Below are positions 8,010-16,478 of a DNA stretch of 31,458 bases, piece by piece. The first letter of the stretch is position 1. Every line of letters starts with the position of its first letter. Below the pieces are notes generated by a model that made no database searches, was not told where the DNA came from, and saw only the letters and a list, made by a program, of their open reading frames with translations. A program made the position numbers and the translations under genes. Source of the stretch: JBFKOL01 sp041628815 (GTDB taxonomy: Bacteria; Bacteroidota; Bacteroidia; Chitinophagales; Saprospiraceae); assembly GCA_041628815.1 (NCBI GenBank), contig JBFKOL010000013.1, positions 1 through 31,458 of the forward strand, given 5' to 3'.

Positions 8010-9539
8010 ATGAATAAGATCTCGAACGGTAAAGAATATATCGAGTCATTAAGAAGGCGAAATCTCAATATTTATTTGTTTGGTGAAAGGGTGGAAGAGC
8101 CGGCAGACCATCCTATGATCAGACCTTCAATCAATGCCATTGCCCGGACGTATGACCTTGCAGTCGAAGCGCCGGAACTGGCTACTGTGATCTCTCCTTT
8201 TACAGGGAAAAGGGTAAGTCGGTTTTTGCACATCTGTACCGAAGTCGATGACCTCGTACTTCAGAATAAAATGCAGCGCAAGCTGGGCCAGGACACGGGG
8301 ACCTGTTTTCAACGGTGTGTAGGGATGGATGCCTTTAACAGTCTTTATTCCGTGACCTTCGACATGGACAAAAAGTATGATACGCGCTACCATACGAGGC
8401 TGAAGGCCTTCCTGACGGAGATGCATCAGTTCAACTATGTTGTAGGGGGAGCAATGACGGATGTAAAAGGTGACAGAAGCCTTGCTCCTCATGCCCAGGA
8501 AGATCCGGATCTGTTCGTCCATATCGTCAAAAGGACAAGGGATGGCGTATTCATCACGGGCGCCAAGGCGCACCAGACCGGATGTATAAATTCTCACTGG
8601 CTGCTGGTGATGCCCACTATGAGGTTGGGTGAAAAGGACCGAGCATACGCCATTGCAGGTGCCATTCCCGTAGAGGCCGAAGGTGTCACATACATTTATG
8701 GCAGGCAGTCCTGTGATACCCGAAGCATGGAAGAAGGTGATATTGATGTGGGCAATCACAAATATGGAGGCCAGGAGGCCATGATCATCTTTGACCACGT
8801 CTTCATACCCAACGAGCACATATTCATGGATGGCGAAGTGGAATTTGCCTCCGTGCTGGTGGAGCGTTTCACCGCATATCATAGGAGAAGTTACGTCTGT
8901 AAAAGTGGGGTGGGAGATGTGTTGATCGGTGCAGCGGCAAGTATTGCTGAAATGAATGGCGTAGAAAAAGCTTCACATATCCGGAATAAGCTGGTAGAAA
9001 TGACCCATCTGAATGAAACAGTCTATGCCACAGGAATCGCTTCTTCCTATCAGGGGTACCGCACCGCCAGCGGCAACTTCATCTGTGACGATATGCTCGC
9101 AAATGTCTGCAAACATCACGTCACAAAGATGCCGTATGAAATAGCAAGGATATCCCAGGATCTCGCAGGTGGGTTGGTAGCCACTTTGCCATCTGAAAAG
9201 GATCTGAACCATCCCGAAATAGGCCGTCTCCTAAAAAAGTATCTCAAGGGACGGGCAGACTTTGCAACGGAAGAAAGAATGAAAATACTGCGGTTGATTG
9301 AAAACATGACGATGGGGAGGAACGCTGTCGGGTACCTGACCGAAAGCATGCATGGTGCCGGTTCGCCGGAGGCGCAGCGCATACAGATTGCCCGAACTAT
9401 GCAGATCGAATATAAAAAGAGACTTTCAAGGATCCTGGCAGGCCTCGATGAAGCACAACGGCCCGATGAAATCGTCGGTGAGTTAAGTGGCTATTTCGCC
9501 CGGGTATTCAGTATTCCTGATGATGTAAAGGTTTCTTGA
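8010..9539 (+). CDS. abfD: 4-Hydroxybutyryl-CoA dehydratase / vinylacetyl-CoA isomerase
   Basis: A 509-aa flavoprotein of the HpaB/AbfD family. AbfD uses FAD and a [4Fe-4S] cluster to dehydrate 4-hydroxybutyryl-CoA to crotonyl-CoA by a radical mechanism. Residues known from the Clostridium aminobutyricum enzyme occur at identical positions: R90, cluster ligands C99 and C103 (CFQRC) with Q101 between them, and T190. The other two cluster ligands appear as H291 and C297 (HRRSYVC), with Y295, K298 and E256 as likely active-site equivalents. HpaB-type hydroxylases lack this Cys/His set, which favours the dehydratase call. The H-to-C spacing is one residue shorter than in the reference. No CoA-transferase or 4-hydroxybutyrate dehydrogenase gene is nearby. 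It sits alone after a terminator. Confidence 0.88.
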   Translation: MNKISNGKEYIESLRRRNLNIYLFGERVEEPADHPMIRPSINAIARTYDLAVEAPELATVISPFTGKRVSRFLHICTEVDDLVLQNKMQRKLGQDTGTCFQRCVGMDAFNSLYSVTFDMDKKYDTRYHTRLKAFLTEMHQFNYVVGGAMTDVKGDRSLAPHAQEDPDLFVHIVKRTRDGVFITGAKAHQTGCINSHWLLVMPTMRLGEKDRAYAIAGAIPVEAEGVTYIYGRQSCDTRSMEEGDIDVGNHKYGGQEAMIIFDHVFIPNEHIFMDGEVEFASVLVERFTAYHRRSYVCKSGVGDVLIGAAASIAEMNGVEKASHIRNKLVEMTHLNETVYATGIASSYQGYRTASGNFICDDMLANVCKHHVTKMPYEIARISQDLAGGLVATLPSEKDLNHPEIGRLLKKYLKGRADFATEERMKILRLIENMTMGRNAVGYLTESMHGAGSPEAQRIQIARTMQIEYKKRLSRILAGLDEAQRPDEIVGELSGYFARVFSIPDDVKVS

Positions 9540-9653
9540 AAAAAGGAGACCGATATCTGATTCATTTGAAAATGATGAACAGGATATGCCCGATTTGATC
9601 TTAGAAAGCTTTGATTCTCCATCTTGAGTCTCTTGTAACTTTCAAACCTTTCT

Positions 9654-11036
9654 TCAACTGTGTTTGGATATGTCGATGCCGGTAGTCTTCCGGTAGAATT
9701 CAGTGGCATAGGCATCTGTCATGCCCGAAATAAAATCTACAACGGACATGACTTTCGTATAGGGACAGTCGGTTAGTTCGTGCTCGCGGAATTGAAGGGG
9801 CATCAGTCTCAAAGCCATACGGTCCGTACCTGCCGGGGATTTTCTTAGGACAGCCGGTACGAACAGGTTGAGTAAATGCGACATGACATGGTAACCAGTT
9901 ATTTCGATTTCTACTACGGAATGGTGATTGTAAATATGGTTGACGGAAACTTCAATGACATCGGCAAGAGCTCCGCAGCTATGTTCTATATAGTCGATCA
10001 GGGTTTCACCAAAGACTCCTGCCAGGATAGAAGCTTTGTTGTCGATAAAGGTGTCGGCTGACTGCAGCGTCAACGCATTGATGCTTTTCGCACGCAGGTA
10101 GGCAATGGAGTCATTGGCATCTTTGATCTTAGAAAAGGTGTCCTGTATTCTTCCCATGTCATCTTCTGGCCTGTCGAGACTTCTTATTATATTCAAAAAA
10201 GCCTCGCTGACCAGATCTTTCGTGACTATTCCAAGCCTGTGTGCATCTTCCATATCGATGATGCGATAACAAATGTCATCGGCCGCTTCGACCAGGTATA
10301 CGAAGGGGTGGCGCTTAAAGGCTATGGGCTCTTTGGATTCGCGGATCATATCCATATGCCCCGCGATTTCGAGGAATGTATCTCTTTCGGTCTGAAAAAA
10401 GCCGTACTTTTTCCTATGCTTAAGTGAGGCATCCATGGCAGCGGCTTCACAGGGATATTTGACAATGGCAGCAAGCGTGGAAAAGGTCAGCCCCATTCCT
10501 CCTTTTGGTTTATCCCTGTAGGCATGGGTCAGGACTCTTAAAGCGTTGGCGTTACCCTCGAAGTTGACCAAATCGAGCCACTGCCCATCGCTGAAGTAGG
10601 ACCTCAACGGTGCGTTATTGATGTGGATTTGTTCATTGGCAATGAAATAATTGGATATGGCTTTTTCACCGGAATGCCCGAAAGCCGGATTGCCAATGTC
10701 ATGTGCCAGGCAGGCAGAGGCAATAACATTGGAAAGATCGAATTTATAGAAGCCAATGGCTTCTGAAACCTCTTTTATTTCCTGGTCATCGGCTAGGTGA
10801 TCTCCTACAATCTTGCCAAGCGTACGTCCGACACTGGCTACTTCCAGGGAGTGTGTCAATCGGTTGTGGACGAAAGTGCTGCCAGGGAGGGGGAACACCT
10901 GGGTCTTGTTCTGCAATCGCCTGAATGAAGAGGCAAAAATCAACCGGTCAAAATCCCGTAAATATTCTGTACGGGGAATTTCCCGTGATTTGGACGACCC
11001 CATTCTGTGATCGGAAAAGCAATCGGACCATTTCAT
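9654..11036 (-). CDS. dgt: Deoxyguanosinetriphosphate triphosphohydrolase-like protein (dGTPase)
   Basis: This 460-aa HD-superfamily phosphohydrolase would cleave dGTP, or dNTPs generally, to deoxynucleoside and triphosphate and so help control dNTP pools. The N-terminal half is diagnostic: REIPRTEYLRDFDRL, FRRLQNKTQVFPL (38-50), H62 in NRLTHSLEVA, the HD pair H112-D113 in CLAHDIGNPAFGHSGE, and a later metal Asp at D253/D254 in EAADDIC. Length fits the longer dGTPases rather than the 370-aa broad form. It starts at the ATG at 11034-11036. It is the last gene of a leftward GH20-acetyltransferase-dgt run, separated from the acetyltransferase by 71 bases, so it may have its own promoter. It converges with abfD. 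Confidence 0.92.
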   Translation of the reverse strand: MKWSDCFSDHRMGSSKSREIPRTEYLRDFDRLIFASSFRRLQNKTQVFPLPGSTFVHNRLTHSLEVASVGRTLGKIVGDHLADDQEIKEVSEAIGFYKFDLSNVIASACLAHDIGNPAFGHSGEKAISNYFIANEQIHINNAPLRSYFSDGQWLDLVNFEGNANALRVLTHAYRDKPKGGMGLTFSTLAAIVKYPCEAAAMDASLKHRKKYGFFQTERDTFLEIAGHMDMIRESKEPIAFKRHPFVYLVEAADDICYRIIDMEDAHRLGIVTKDLVSEAFLNIIRSLDRPEDDMGRIQDTFSKIKDANDSIAYLRAKSINALTLQSADTFIDNKASILAGVFGETLIDYIEHSCGALADVIEVSVNHIYNHHSVVEIEITGYHVMSHLLNLFVPAVLRKSPAGTDRMALRLMPLQFREHELTDCPYTKVMSVVDFISGMTDAYATEFYRKTTGIDISKHS

Positions 11037-11107
11037 TCAGGTGCGAAGGTAATCAAGGAAGAGTCCACGGATCTAATCATGGAAGAAATCTTTCAGGATA
11101 AAATCAC

Positions 11108-11605
11108 TCAAGGGTAATAGGCATAAAGTAATGCATCCATAAGGACTTCATTCTTTATAACGCGGTTTTTCATCCTCGCCTCCAGGACGAATCCATTTTT
11201 TTCGAGTACCCTGGCAGAAGCAGGATTGATTTCAAAAACCTGAGCCTCGATACGAGTGCATTCGAAATTTTGGATTACATATTTGGTCAAGAGGGAAACC
11301 GCCATAGTTCCAATGTTTTTTCCCCAGTAGGGTTCTCCTATCCAGTAGCCGATTTCAAAAGTCTGACGGTAAACATCAGATAATGGGTGGGCACCACATA
11401 TGCCTACCAGATCGTCCTTCCAACAGATGGCTTTGTTTTGAGGGGGTTTGTGCTTTTGACACGCTGCAATAAAGGTGTCGGCATCAACCCTGGTGTAGGG
11501 GGATGGCAGGTAATCCCGGACTTGGTCCCAGATATTTCTATTGTCCAAAAGGTTGGCAATCCTTGCAGCATCTTCGACCTCAAGATCGCGCAACGTAACA
11601 TCCAT
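11108..11605 (-). CDS. GNAT-family N-acetyltransferase, RimJ/RimL-like
   Basis: A 165-aa single-domain acetyltransferase. It has the RimJ/RimL pattern: RDLEVEDAARIANLL at the start, GICGAHPL, the strand FEIGYWIGEPYWGKNIGT (84-100) that carries the acetyl-CoA pyrophosphate loop, then ARVLEKNGF (131-139) and a C-terminal ALLYAYYP. Relatives acetylate protein N-termini, amino acids or small amines; the substrate is not readable. I chose the ATG at 11603-11605, six bases after the stop of the upstream GH20 gene. A TTG at 11612-11614 would add three residues and overlap that stop. It is very likely co-transcribed with the hexosaminidase gene. Confidence 0.85.
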   Translation of the reverse strand: MDVTLRDLEVEDAARIANLLDNRNIWDQVRDYLPSPYTRVDADTFIAACQKHKPPQNKAICWKDDLVGICGAHPLSDVYRQTFEIGYWIGEPYWGKNIGTMAVSLLTKYVIQNFECTRIEAQVFEINPASARVLEKNGFVLEARMKNRVIKNEVLMDALLYAYYP

Positions 11606-11610
11606 AGAAC

Positions 11611-14022
11611 TCAAATTTCCTGCATATAAATATCGATAAGTTCAATAAGATCTGCCGCAGGAGCCAAATAGACGCCAGCCCTTGGTTTTACGGCTTCCTC
11701 CCTGATGCGCAAATAATATTGCTCTTCTTCGGGGTTGAGCGAGCCGCCGCTCATTTTAAGCCTGGCAATTTTCGAAAGATCCGAAAGTACAAGGCAAAGA
11801 AATTCTACTTTCTGCAATCGGGGATCATCTTGTAACAGGTCCTTCAACCCCGAATACAACGGTATCCATTCGTCAAGGTAACTGTAAATCACATTTTGCG
11901 TTTCGTCATCATTTGAGTTATCCCGGTATCTCGCTACAGCCAAGTCAAACTCCCTTGCATCGAGAGATTCCGGCAAAACCGCGTCAACCAAGGCATCCAA
12001 GGGTGCATCGATGTTGTGATTGGGGAAATAAGTATAGCGTTCGTAGTATTTGACCTCCTCCAGCTGACGCATAAATCTTTCCAGGAAGAGGCGTTTTTCA
12101 GGTTGACCAATGCTATCGATGAAGCGATAAAAACTTGCCTTGTAATCGACAGCAAAAAGCGGTAAAATGCTGTCCAATACAGCCGTCCTGCGATAGAGAT
12201 CCTCTGCCGGACCTATATGTGCAAGCGGACTCCACAACCGCTCTGCCGGCGCTGCAATCCTTGGCCAAATCCGCGACTCCACATTACCCTGGTCTAACCA
12301 TTCGGTCCATACACATGCTTCACCTCCCAAAATTCTCTTTTTCTCTTCCGCATCCAATGGTTCGGCCTTTCGGTAAGATGGAAAAGGTACCCCATTTTCG
12401 ACATCGTGGCCTCCGACTTTGATCCCTGAAATATCAAACCTTCCTATGAGGCTGGTTGCCGTGCCGAAAATGGAATCTCCGTCCGTAGTGGCCTTGACCC
12501 GGATTCTTCCGACGAGCGATGACAAGAAGAATTCCATATCATTGCCGTTGTAGGCCACCTTTTCGAATGGTCTGACCTGGTCGAAAGCAAAAACCAAGCC
12601 CCTCTGGGCAGCCCTGGGTCCAAAGAAATAGACGGTACCGTCGACATCATTGTTTCTCATCTTTCCTTTTACTTGATAGACACTCCATCTTGTGCTGTCC
12701 GGCTCGATCGAAACCAGCCCCGGAAACTCGACAGGGTCAATGGCATAGAGGCTTTCGAGCGAAGTTTTGTGATCGAGGTACCACCCGGATGACGAAAGAG
12801 CACTGAAACCCATATTGGCGGCCCTGTACAGTTCTTCGTGACCGTGCCAGGCCTGTACCACATTCTTTTCGGTGGCCCATTCGCGGTGAATGATGTCGTC
12901 CCAGCCGATCATCTTTTTTCCCAGGCGGTCAAGGATCGCCTCGCAGTTTACCGCAAACAGGAGTCGTAAATCGCTGTGCTGCCGAATGCCCTTGTCCTTC
13001 ATGAACTGGCCGACTTCTTCGCTTTCCTTCCAATGGTCCAGGAGAACTTCGTCACCGCCTACATGGACATATTCATCCGGGAATATCGGTGCCATTTCCG
13101 CAAAAAGACCTGACAGAAACTGAAAGGTAGCCTGTCTTGATGGATTGAGGACCGCCGGAAATATTCCGTATCCTTTTTCCCGTTTATAAGATGCAGGCCG
13201 AGTAGCCAAATCCGGGTAACCTGCGAGCCAGCTCGATATGTGCCCGGGAAGATCAAATTCCGGTACGACGCGAATGCCTCTTTGTGCCGCATAAGCCACT
13301 ATCTCTTTCATATCGTCCTGGCTATAGTACTCGCCTCCTGAACCTTCTTCATGTAATTTGGGATAAACCTTGCTTTCCATCCTGAATCCCTGGTCATCGC
13401 TCAGGTGCAGATGGAGGACATTGAGTTTGACCGACGCCATGGCATCTATGTTTCTGAGCACCACATTTTTAGGGATCCAATGGCGGCTTACGTCCAACAT
13501 TATTCCCCTCCAGGGGAAGCGCGGCTCATCGCCTATCCTTGCGCATGGAATATGTCCGGCAGATTTGGCTTGCTGCAACAGATATGTCAGGGTCTGAAGC
13601 CCTCTTTCAATACCAAAATACTTGGCTGCTTCCAGGTTTATGACATCTTCTTCTATAGAAAGGGTATAGGATTCATCCATATCGAGGTATGGTAGTCCTG
13701 CACTTGCTTCAAGGCATGTAATTCTCAGATTACCCTGCGTATTGCCGGTGATATGTGCCAACCCCATTTTGTTCATCCTGTCTTCAAATCTGCTGATGGC
13801 GGATACCACGTTGGCCGTGTTGACACCATCTACATACGGGTGAATGCCCTGGGTGATAAGAAACTTTCCGGGCTTTGAAGTATAGGCCGTCGGGAGAGGA
13901 ATCAGCATCAACGAGGCCCTCGCGTCGTCGCTGAGCCGGGGCTTCAACTCCCCGGTCTGTCGCTTACAGGCAGTCGTTATAAGGACAAGGATGAACAGCC
14001 CAAGGATTCCATTTTTCTTCAT
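11611..14022 (-). CDS. GH20 beta-N-acetylhexosaminidase lipoprotein with inserted domain
   Basis: An 803-aa glycoside hydrolase family 20 enzyme, predicted to release terminal GlcNAc or GalNAc from glycans or chitin fragments. The N-terminus is a lipoprotein signal with lipobox LITTAC and lipidated C19, so it is envelope-anchored. A GH20b domain covers about 35-165. The catalytic barrel begins at FPWRGIMLDVSRHW (169-182), with HLHLSDDQGFR, EFDLPGHISSW (255-265) and the catalytic pair D324-E325 in HVGGDEV, then VQAWHG and GGEACVWTEW (566-575). Between SGWYLD (412-417) and that last motif lie about 120 extra beta-rich residues (about 434-553). A helical tail (about 640-803) follows. It heads a leftward operon with an acetyltransferase gene. 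Confidence 0.92.
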   Translation of the reverse strand: MKKNGILGLFILVLITTACKRQTGELKPRLSDDARASLMLIPLPTAYTSKPGKFLITQGIHPYVDGVNTANVVSAISRFEDRMNKMGLAHITGNTQGNLRITCLEASAGLPYLDMDESYTLSIEEDVINLEAAKYFGIERGLQTLTYLLQQAKSAGHIPCARIGDEPRFPWRGIMLDVSRHWIPKNVVLRNIDAMASVKLNVLHLHLSDDQGFRMESKVYPKLHEEGSGGEYYSQDDMKEIVAYAAQRGIRVVPEFDLPGHISSWLAGYPDLATRPASYKREKGYGIFPAVLNPSRQATFQFLSGLFAEMAPIFPDEYVHVGGDEVLLDHWKESEEVGQFMKDKGIRQHSDLRLLFAVNCEAILDRLGKKMIGWDDIIHREWATEKNVVQAWHGHEELYRAANMGFSALSSSGWYLDHKTSLESLYAIDPVEFPGLVSIEPDSTRWSVYQVKGKMRNNDVDGTVYFFGPRAAQRGLVFAFDQVRPFEKVAYNGNDMEFFLSSLVGRIRVKATTDGDSIFGTATSLIGRFDISGIKVGGHDVENGVPFPSYRKAEPLDAEEKKRILGGEACVWTEWLDQGNVESRIWPRIAAPAERLWSPLAHIGPAEDLYRRTAVLDSILPLFAVDYKASFYRFIDSIGQPEKRLFLERFMRQLEEVKYYERYTYFPNHNIDAPLDALVDAVLPESLDAREFDLAVARYRDNSNDDETQNVIYSYLDEWIPLYSGLKDLLQDDPRLQKVEFLCLVLSDLSKIARLKMSGGSLNPEEEQYYLRIREEAVKPRAGVYLAPAADLIELIDIYMQEI

Positions 14023-14161
14023 TCCTCAGATTTGGCGACCAAGGTAATAATTGCATTATGATTTTTTATATTCGTTATTGCTGTTCTTCCTTGCCCGGAT
14101 TGCTATAAAAAGAATATCTTTTAAGATGGCTACACCGAACAGAAATAAAGAGAAGGTCTCT

Positions 14162-14626
14162 ATGCAACATTACGATGTACAGATCGAATGGATAGGCAAC
14201 AAAGGTTCCGGCACCTTTGACTACAGGTCGTACGAGAGGACACATCAGATCAGTGTGAACGGCAAGCCGATAATCATGGGCAGCTCGGATTCCATCTTTC
14301 TCGGTGAATCGGACAAGCACAATCCCCAGGATCTTTTTGTAGCCTCGATAGCGTCGTGTCATATGCTGTGGTACCTTCACCTGTGTTCGAGGGAGGAGAT
14401 CATTGTTATGTCCTACACAGACAAGGCGACAGGAGAGATGATCCTGCATCCCGATGGAAGCGGTAGTTTCAGCCGGATTCTTTTGTGCCCGGAGGTAACA
14501 GTCAGCAGGGACCAAATGCTGAAACGCGCCGGGGAGATCCACGATGAGGCGCGTGCCAAGTGTTATTTGGCGAACTCGTGCAATTTCGAGATTGTACATA
14601 ACCCTATGACGAAGGTGCTGCAATGA
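14162..14626 (+). CDS. OsmC/Ohr-family protein
   Basis: A 154-aa OsmC-like protein. This family reduces organic hydroperoxides with a cysteine pair. Here the pair is C66 in ASIASCHMLWYLH and C134 in KCYLANSCNF, at the expected places. Other family marks are GSSDSIFLGESDKHNPQDLF (40-59) and SYTDKATGEM. The frame is open further upstream (from 14051), but the family length and the position of the first beta strand favour the ATG at 14162. Another in-frame ATG at 14126 is possible. The stop overlaps the next gene's start as ATGA, so it is probably co-translated with the dehydrogenase. The pairing hints at detoxification of reactive carbonyls or peroxides; that is inference. Confidence 0.88.
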   Translation: MQHYDVQIEWIGNKGSGTFDYRSYERTHQISVNGKPIIMGSSDSIFLGESDKHNPQDLFVASIASCHMLWYLHLCSREEIIVMSYTDKATGEMILHPDGSGSFSRILLCPEVTVSRDQMLKRAGEIHDEARAKCYLANSCNFEIVHNPMTKVLQ

Positions 14627-15660
14627 AGGCCGTTTATTACGATCGATTTGGCGCAAGGCCCGTGCTCAAATCGGTCCCAGATCCCTCGCCGGGCAGTGGT
14701 GACGTCGTCGTTGAAATCAAAGCGACCGGTATATGCCTGAGCGATTGGCACGGATGGCAAGGCCACGATCCGGATATCCACCTTCCACATGTACCGGGTC
14801 ATGAATTCTCAGGTGTGGTCGTTGCCACTGGCCAGGACGTAAAATTGTTTCGCAAAGGCATGCGTGTTACGGTACCGTTTGTGGGGGGATGTGGTGTATG
14901 TGGATTTTGTACAGAGGGCAACCCGCAAATATGTCCTGACCAGTTTCAACCCGGATTTACACATTGGGGATCTTTTGCACAATATGTCAGGATAGGTTAT
15001 GCAGACTTCAATGTAGTGGAGCTACCCCTATCGTTTACTTTTGAGATGGCTGCATCTCTGGGATGTCGCTTTTCTACAGCCTTCAGGGCGCTGGTGGACA
15101 GGTTGAAGCTTTCTGGCGGTGAAGTTTTGGCCGTAGTAGGTGCCGGGGGTGTGGGATTGTCCTGCGTTCAAATTGCGGTGGCCCTGGGAGTCACGGTCCT
15201 GGTGGCCGACCCAAAGCCCGCCGCACTGAAAGCGGCGACTAATCTAGGAGCTGCAGCTGTCACCAATGATGTCAGGCCCGAAGCAGTGAAGGAGTTTGTT
15301 TGGTCCCACGTTCGGAACGGGGCCCACGCTTCTGTGGATGCATATGGCAGCAAAACCAGTTGCCATGCTGCCTTGGCGTCTCTACGCAGAGGGGGCAGAC
15401 ATGTACAGGTTGGCCTGATAACCGAAGGTCAGATTGGGTTGCCCGTTTCGCGATTCATTGCCGAGGAGATCAACTTTATGGGGTCTCACGGAATACAAAG
15501 TGCCAGACTTCCCGATGTTTTCGAGTTCATTGAACGGCATGAAGTGGATATCACTAAAATGATAGCCGGAAGGTGTGACCTTGAGACTGGCATCGAGCAT
15601 CTTGTTACCATGCAAGGGTCTGGGGTAGGTGGCATGCAAATCATCACCGATTTCAGCTGA
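14623..15660 (+). CDS. Zinc-dependent alcohol dehydrogenase (medium-chain dehydrogenase/reductase)
   Basis: A 345-aa MDR enzyme. Catalytic zinc ligands are C38 (ATGICLSDWHG), H60-E61 (PGHEFSG) and C148 (LGCRFSTAF). The structural zinc site is the four-cysteine lobe C90, C93, C96 and C104. The NAD(P)-binding loop is GAGGVG (173-178), and the acidic D at the end of the next strand (VADPKP) suggests a preference for NAD(H). It oxidises an alcohol or reduces an aldehyde; the substrate is not evident. It overlaps the upstream OsmC-like gene by four bases (ATGA). A weak AT-rich hairpin follows. Confidence 0.9.
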   Translation: MKAVYYDRFGARPVLKSVPDPSPGSGDVVVEIKATGICLSDWHGWQGHDPDIHLPHVPGHEFSGVVVATGQDVKLFRKGMRVTVPFVGGCGVCGFCTEGNPQICPDQFQPGFTHWGSFAQYVRIGYADFNVVELPLSFTFEMAASLGCRFSTAFRALVDRLKLSGGEVLAVVGAGGVGLSCVQIAVALGVTVLVADPKPAALKAATNLGAAAVTNDVRPEAVKEFVWSHVRNGAHASVDAYGSKTSCHAALASLRRGGRHVQVGLITEGQIGLPVSRFIAEEINFMGSHGIQSARLPDVFEFIERHEVDITKMIAGRCDLETGIEHLVTMQGSGVGGMQIITDFS

Positions 15661-15662
15661 TT

Positions 15663-15692
15663 AAAAAGGAATTCTACCGAAAAACCTTTTTT
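15663..15692 (+). terminator. Weak terminator-like hairpin after the alcohol dehydrogenase
   Basis: AAAAAGG pairs with CCTTTTT across a 15-base loop, and the 3' arm runs into T residues. It begins three bases past the stop codon. The stem is AT-rich and the loop long, so this is only a candidate. Confidence 0.3.
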
Positions 15693-15727
15693 AAAATTAC
15701 CATTGATATCCGGACATTCGTGTCGAG

Positions 15728-15752
15728 GTGAAATTTTTTTTGATAATTTCAC
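15728..15752. repeat. Inverted repeat GTGAAATT-N9-AATTTCAC
   Basis: Perfect 8-bp arms flank a nine-base T-rich spacer, 58 bases before the small outer-membrane protein gene. No T-tract follows on either strand, so a terminator is unlikely. It could be an operator or an mRNA leader hairpin. Confidence 0.4.
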
Positions 15753-15810
15753 GACCGAGTACATCGTGACCAATGGTGCATTTTTTTAAACTTACGATAA
15801 ACACGACATT

Positions 15811-16248
15811 ATGAAAAAACTCCTGCTGCCATTCATTCTGATGATAACTTCTATGACTTGTATGGCTCAATTTAACTTTGGAGCGGGTCTTGAGACCGAT
15901 TTCGACATTCTTGGGATAAAAGGTCAAATTCATTATCAGATTGATGATACCTGGGCTGGACAGGTAAGTGGAACTTTGTTTTTTAGCGATTTTAATCCAA
16001 CCATGCTCAATTTTGATGCCCACTACAGATTGGCGAGTATAGGTAGTGGTGAGGAAATAAGACTCAATGGTATAGGCGGTTTCAACTATTGGAGCAGCGG
16101 GGTGGAAGGAGCTGGAGGAGAGTTAGGTTTTAACCTCGGAGGCAATGTAACCTTTCCGGTAACCGATCAGCTCGATGGCTTTGTAGAACCCAAGGTGACA
16201 TTGATCAGCAACGCGGCTTTCTTCATGTCTTTTGGCGTCTATTTTTAG
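15811..16248 (+). CDS. Small outer-membrane beta-barrel protein
   Basis: A 145-aa protein with a Sec signal peptide (residues 1-20, MKKLLL start, cut after MAQ). The mature part alternates polar and hydrophobic residues in short strands separated by Gly/Asp/Asn turns (FNFGAGLETDF, GQVSGTLFFSDF, IRLNGIGGFNYW, GELGFNLGGNVTF) and ends in phenylalanine (GVYF), the usual last residue of barrels inserted by the BAM complex. About eight short strands fit, which suggests a small barrel. No enzymatic motif is visible. It lies between the alcohol dehydrogenase and the polyamine operon as a probable single-gene unit. Confidence 0.78.
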   Translation: MKKLLLPFILMITSMTCMAQFNFGAGLETDFDILGIKGQIHYQIDDTWAGQVSGTLFFSDFNPTMLNFDAHYRLASIGSGEEIRLNGIGGFNYWSSGVEGAGGELGFNLGGNVTFPVTDQLDGFVEPKVTLISNAAFFMSFGVYF

Positions 16249-16252
16249 TCCC

Positions 16253-16279
16253 GGGTCATTTTAATAATGCCATTGACCC
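16253..16279. repeat. Inverted repeat GGGTCA-N15-TGACCC downstream of the barrel gene
   Basis: Six-bp perfect arms begin five bases after the stop codon of the small barrel gene. There is no T-tract, so any role as a terminator or mRNA end is uncertain. Confidence 0.25.
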
Positions 16280-16386
16280 TGGCGATGATAATGCCTACAA
16301 CTGAAATTGTAAAGCAGAGAGCAGCATCTTATACCTTGCGATTCAACTTCCAAGCCGGTCAATTAACAAAAAATGCAAAAAAAAAT

Positions 16387-16415
16387 TTTGAATTGATCGA
16401 CAATTGTAGAATTTG
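16387..16415 (+). promoter_or_regulatory. Possible promoter of the polyamine operon
   Basis: A -33-like TTTG (16387-16390) lies 16 bases before TAgaaTTTG (16407-16415), which is the Bacteroidota -7 consensus TAnnTTTG with one extra base. A short dyad AATTG-ATCGA-CAATT (16391-16405) lies between the two elements and could be an operator. The spacing is imperfect, so confidence is low. Confidence 0.3.
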
Positions 16416-16478
16416 ATTCACATTTGCGCCGTCAAAATAATCGGGTTCATATACGAACGATTTGAACGAGACTGAATC

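Noticed and set aside
6785..16281. A shared 17-base string TAATGCCAT(C/T)GACCCTG downstream of ald (6785-6801) and of the small barrel gene (16265-16281).
   Set aside because: One mismatch in 17 bases is expected once or twice by chance among all pairs in a 31-kb window, and similarity does not extend into the flanks.
16267..16416. A 49-codon frame in the gap before the arginine decarboxylase.
   Set aside because: It overlaps the likely promoter, has low-complexity AAA codons, no operon context and no recognisable pattern, so chance is the better explanation.
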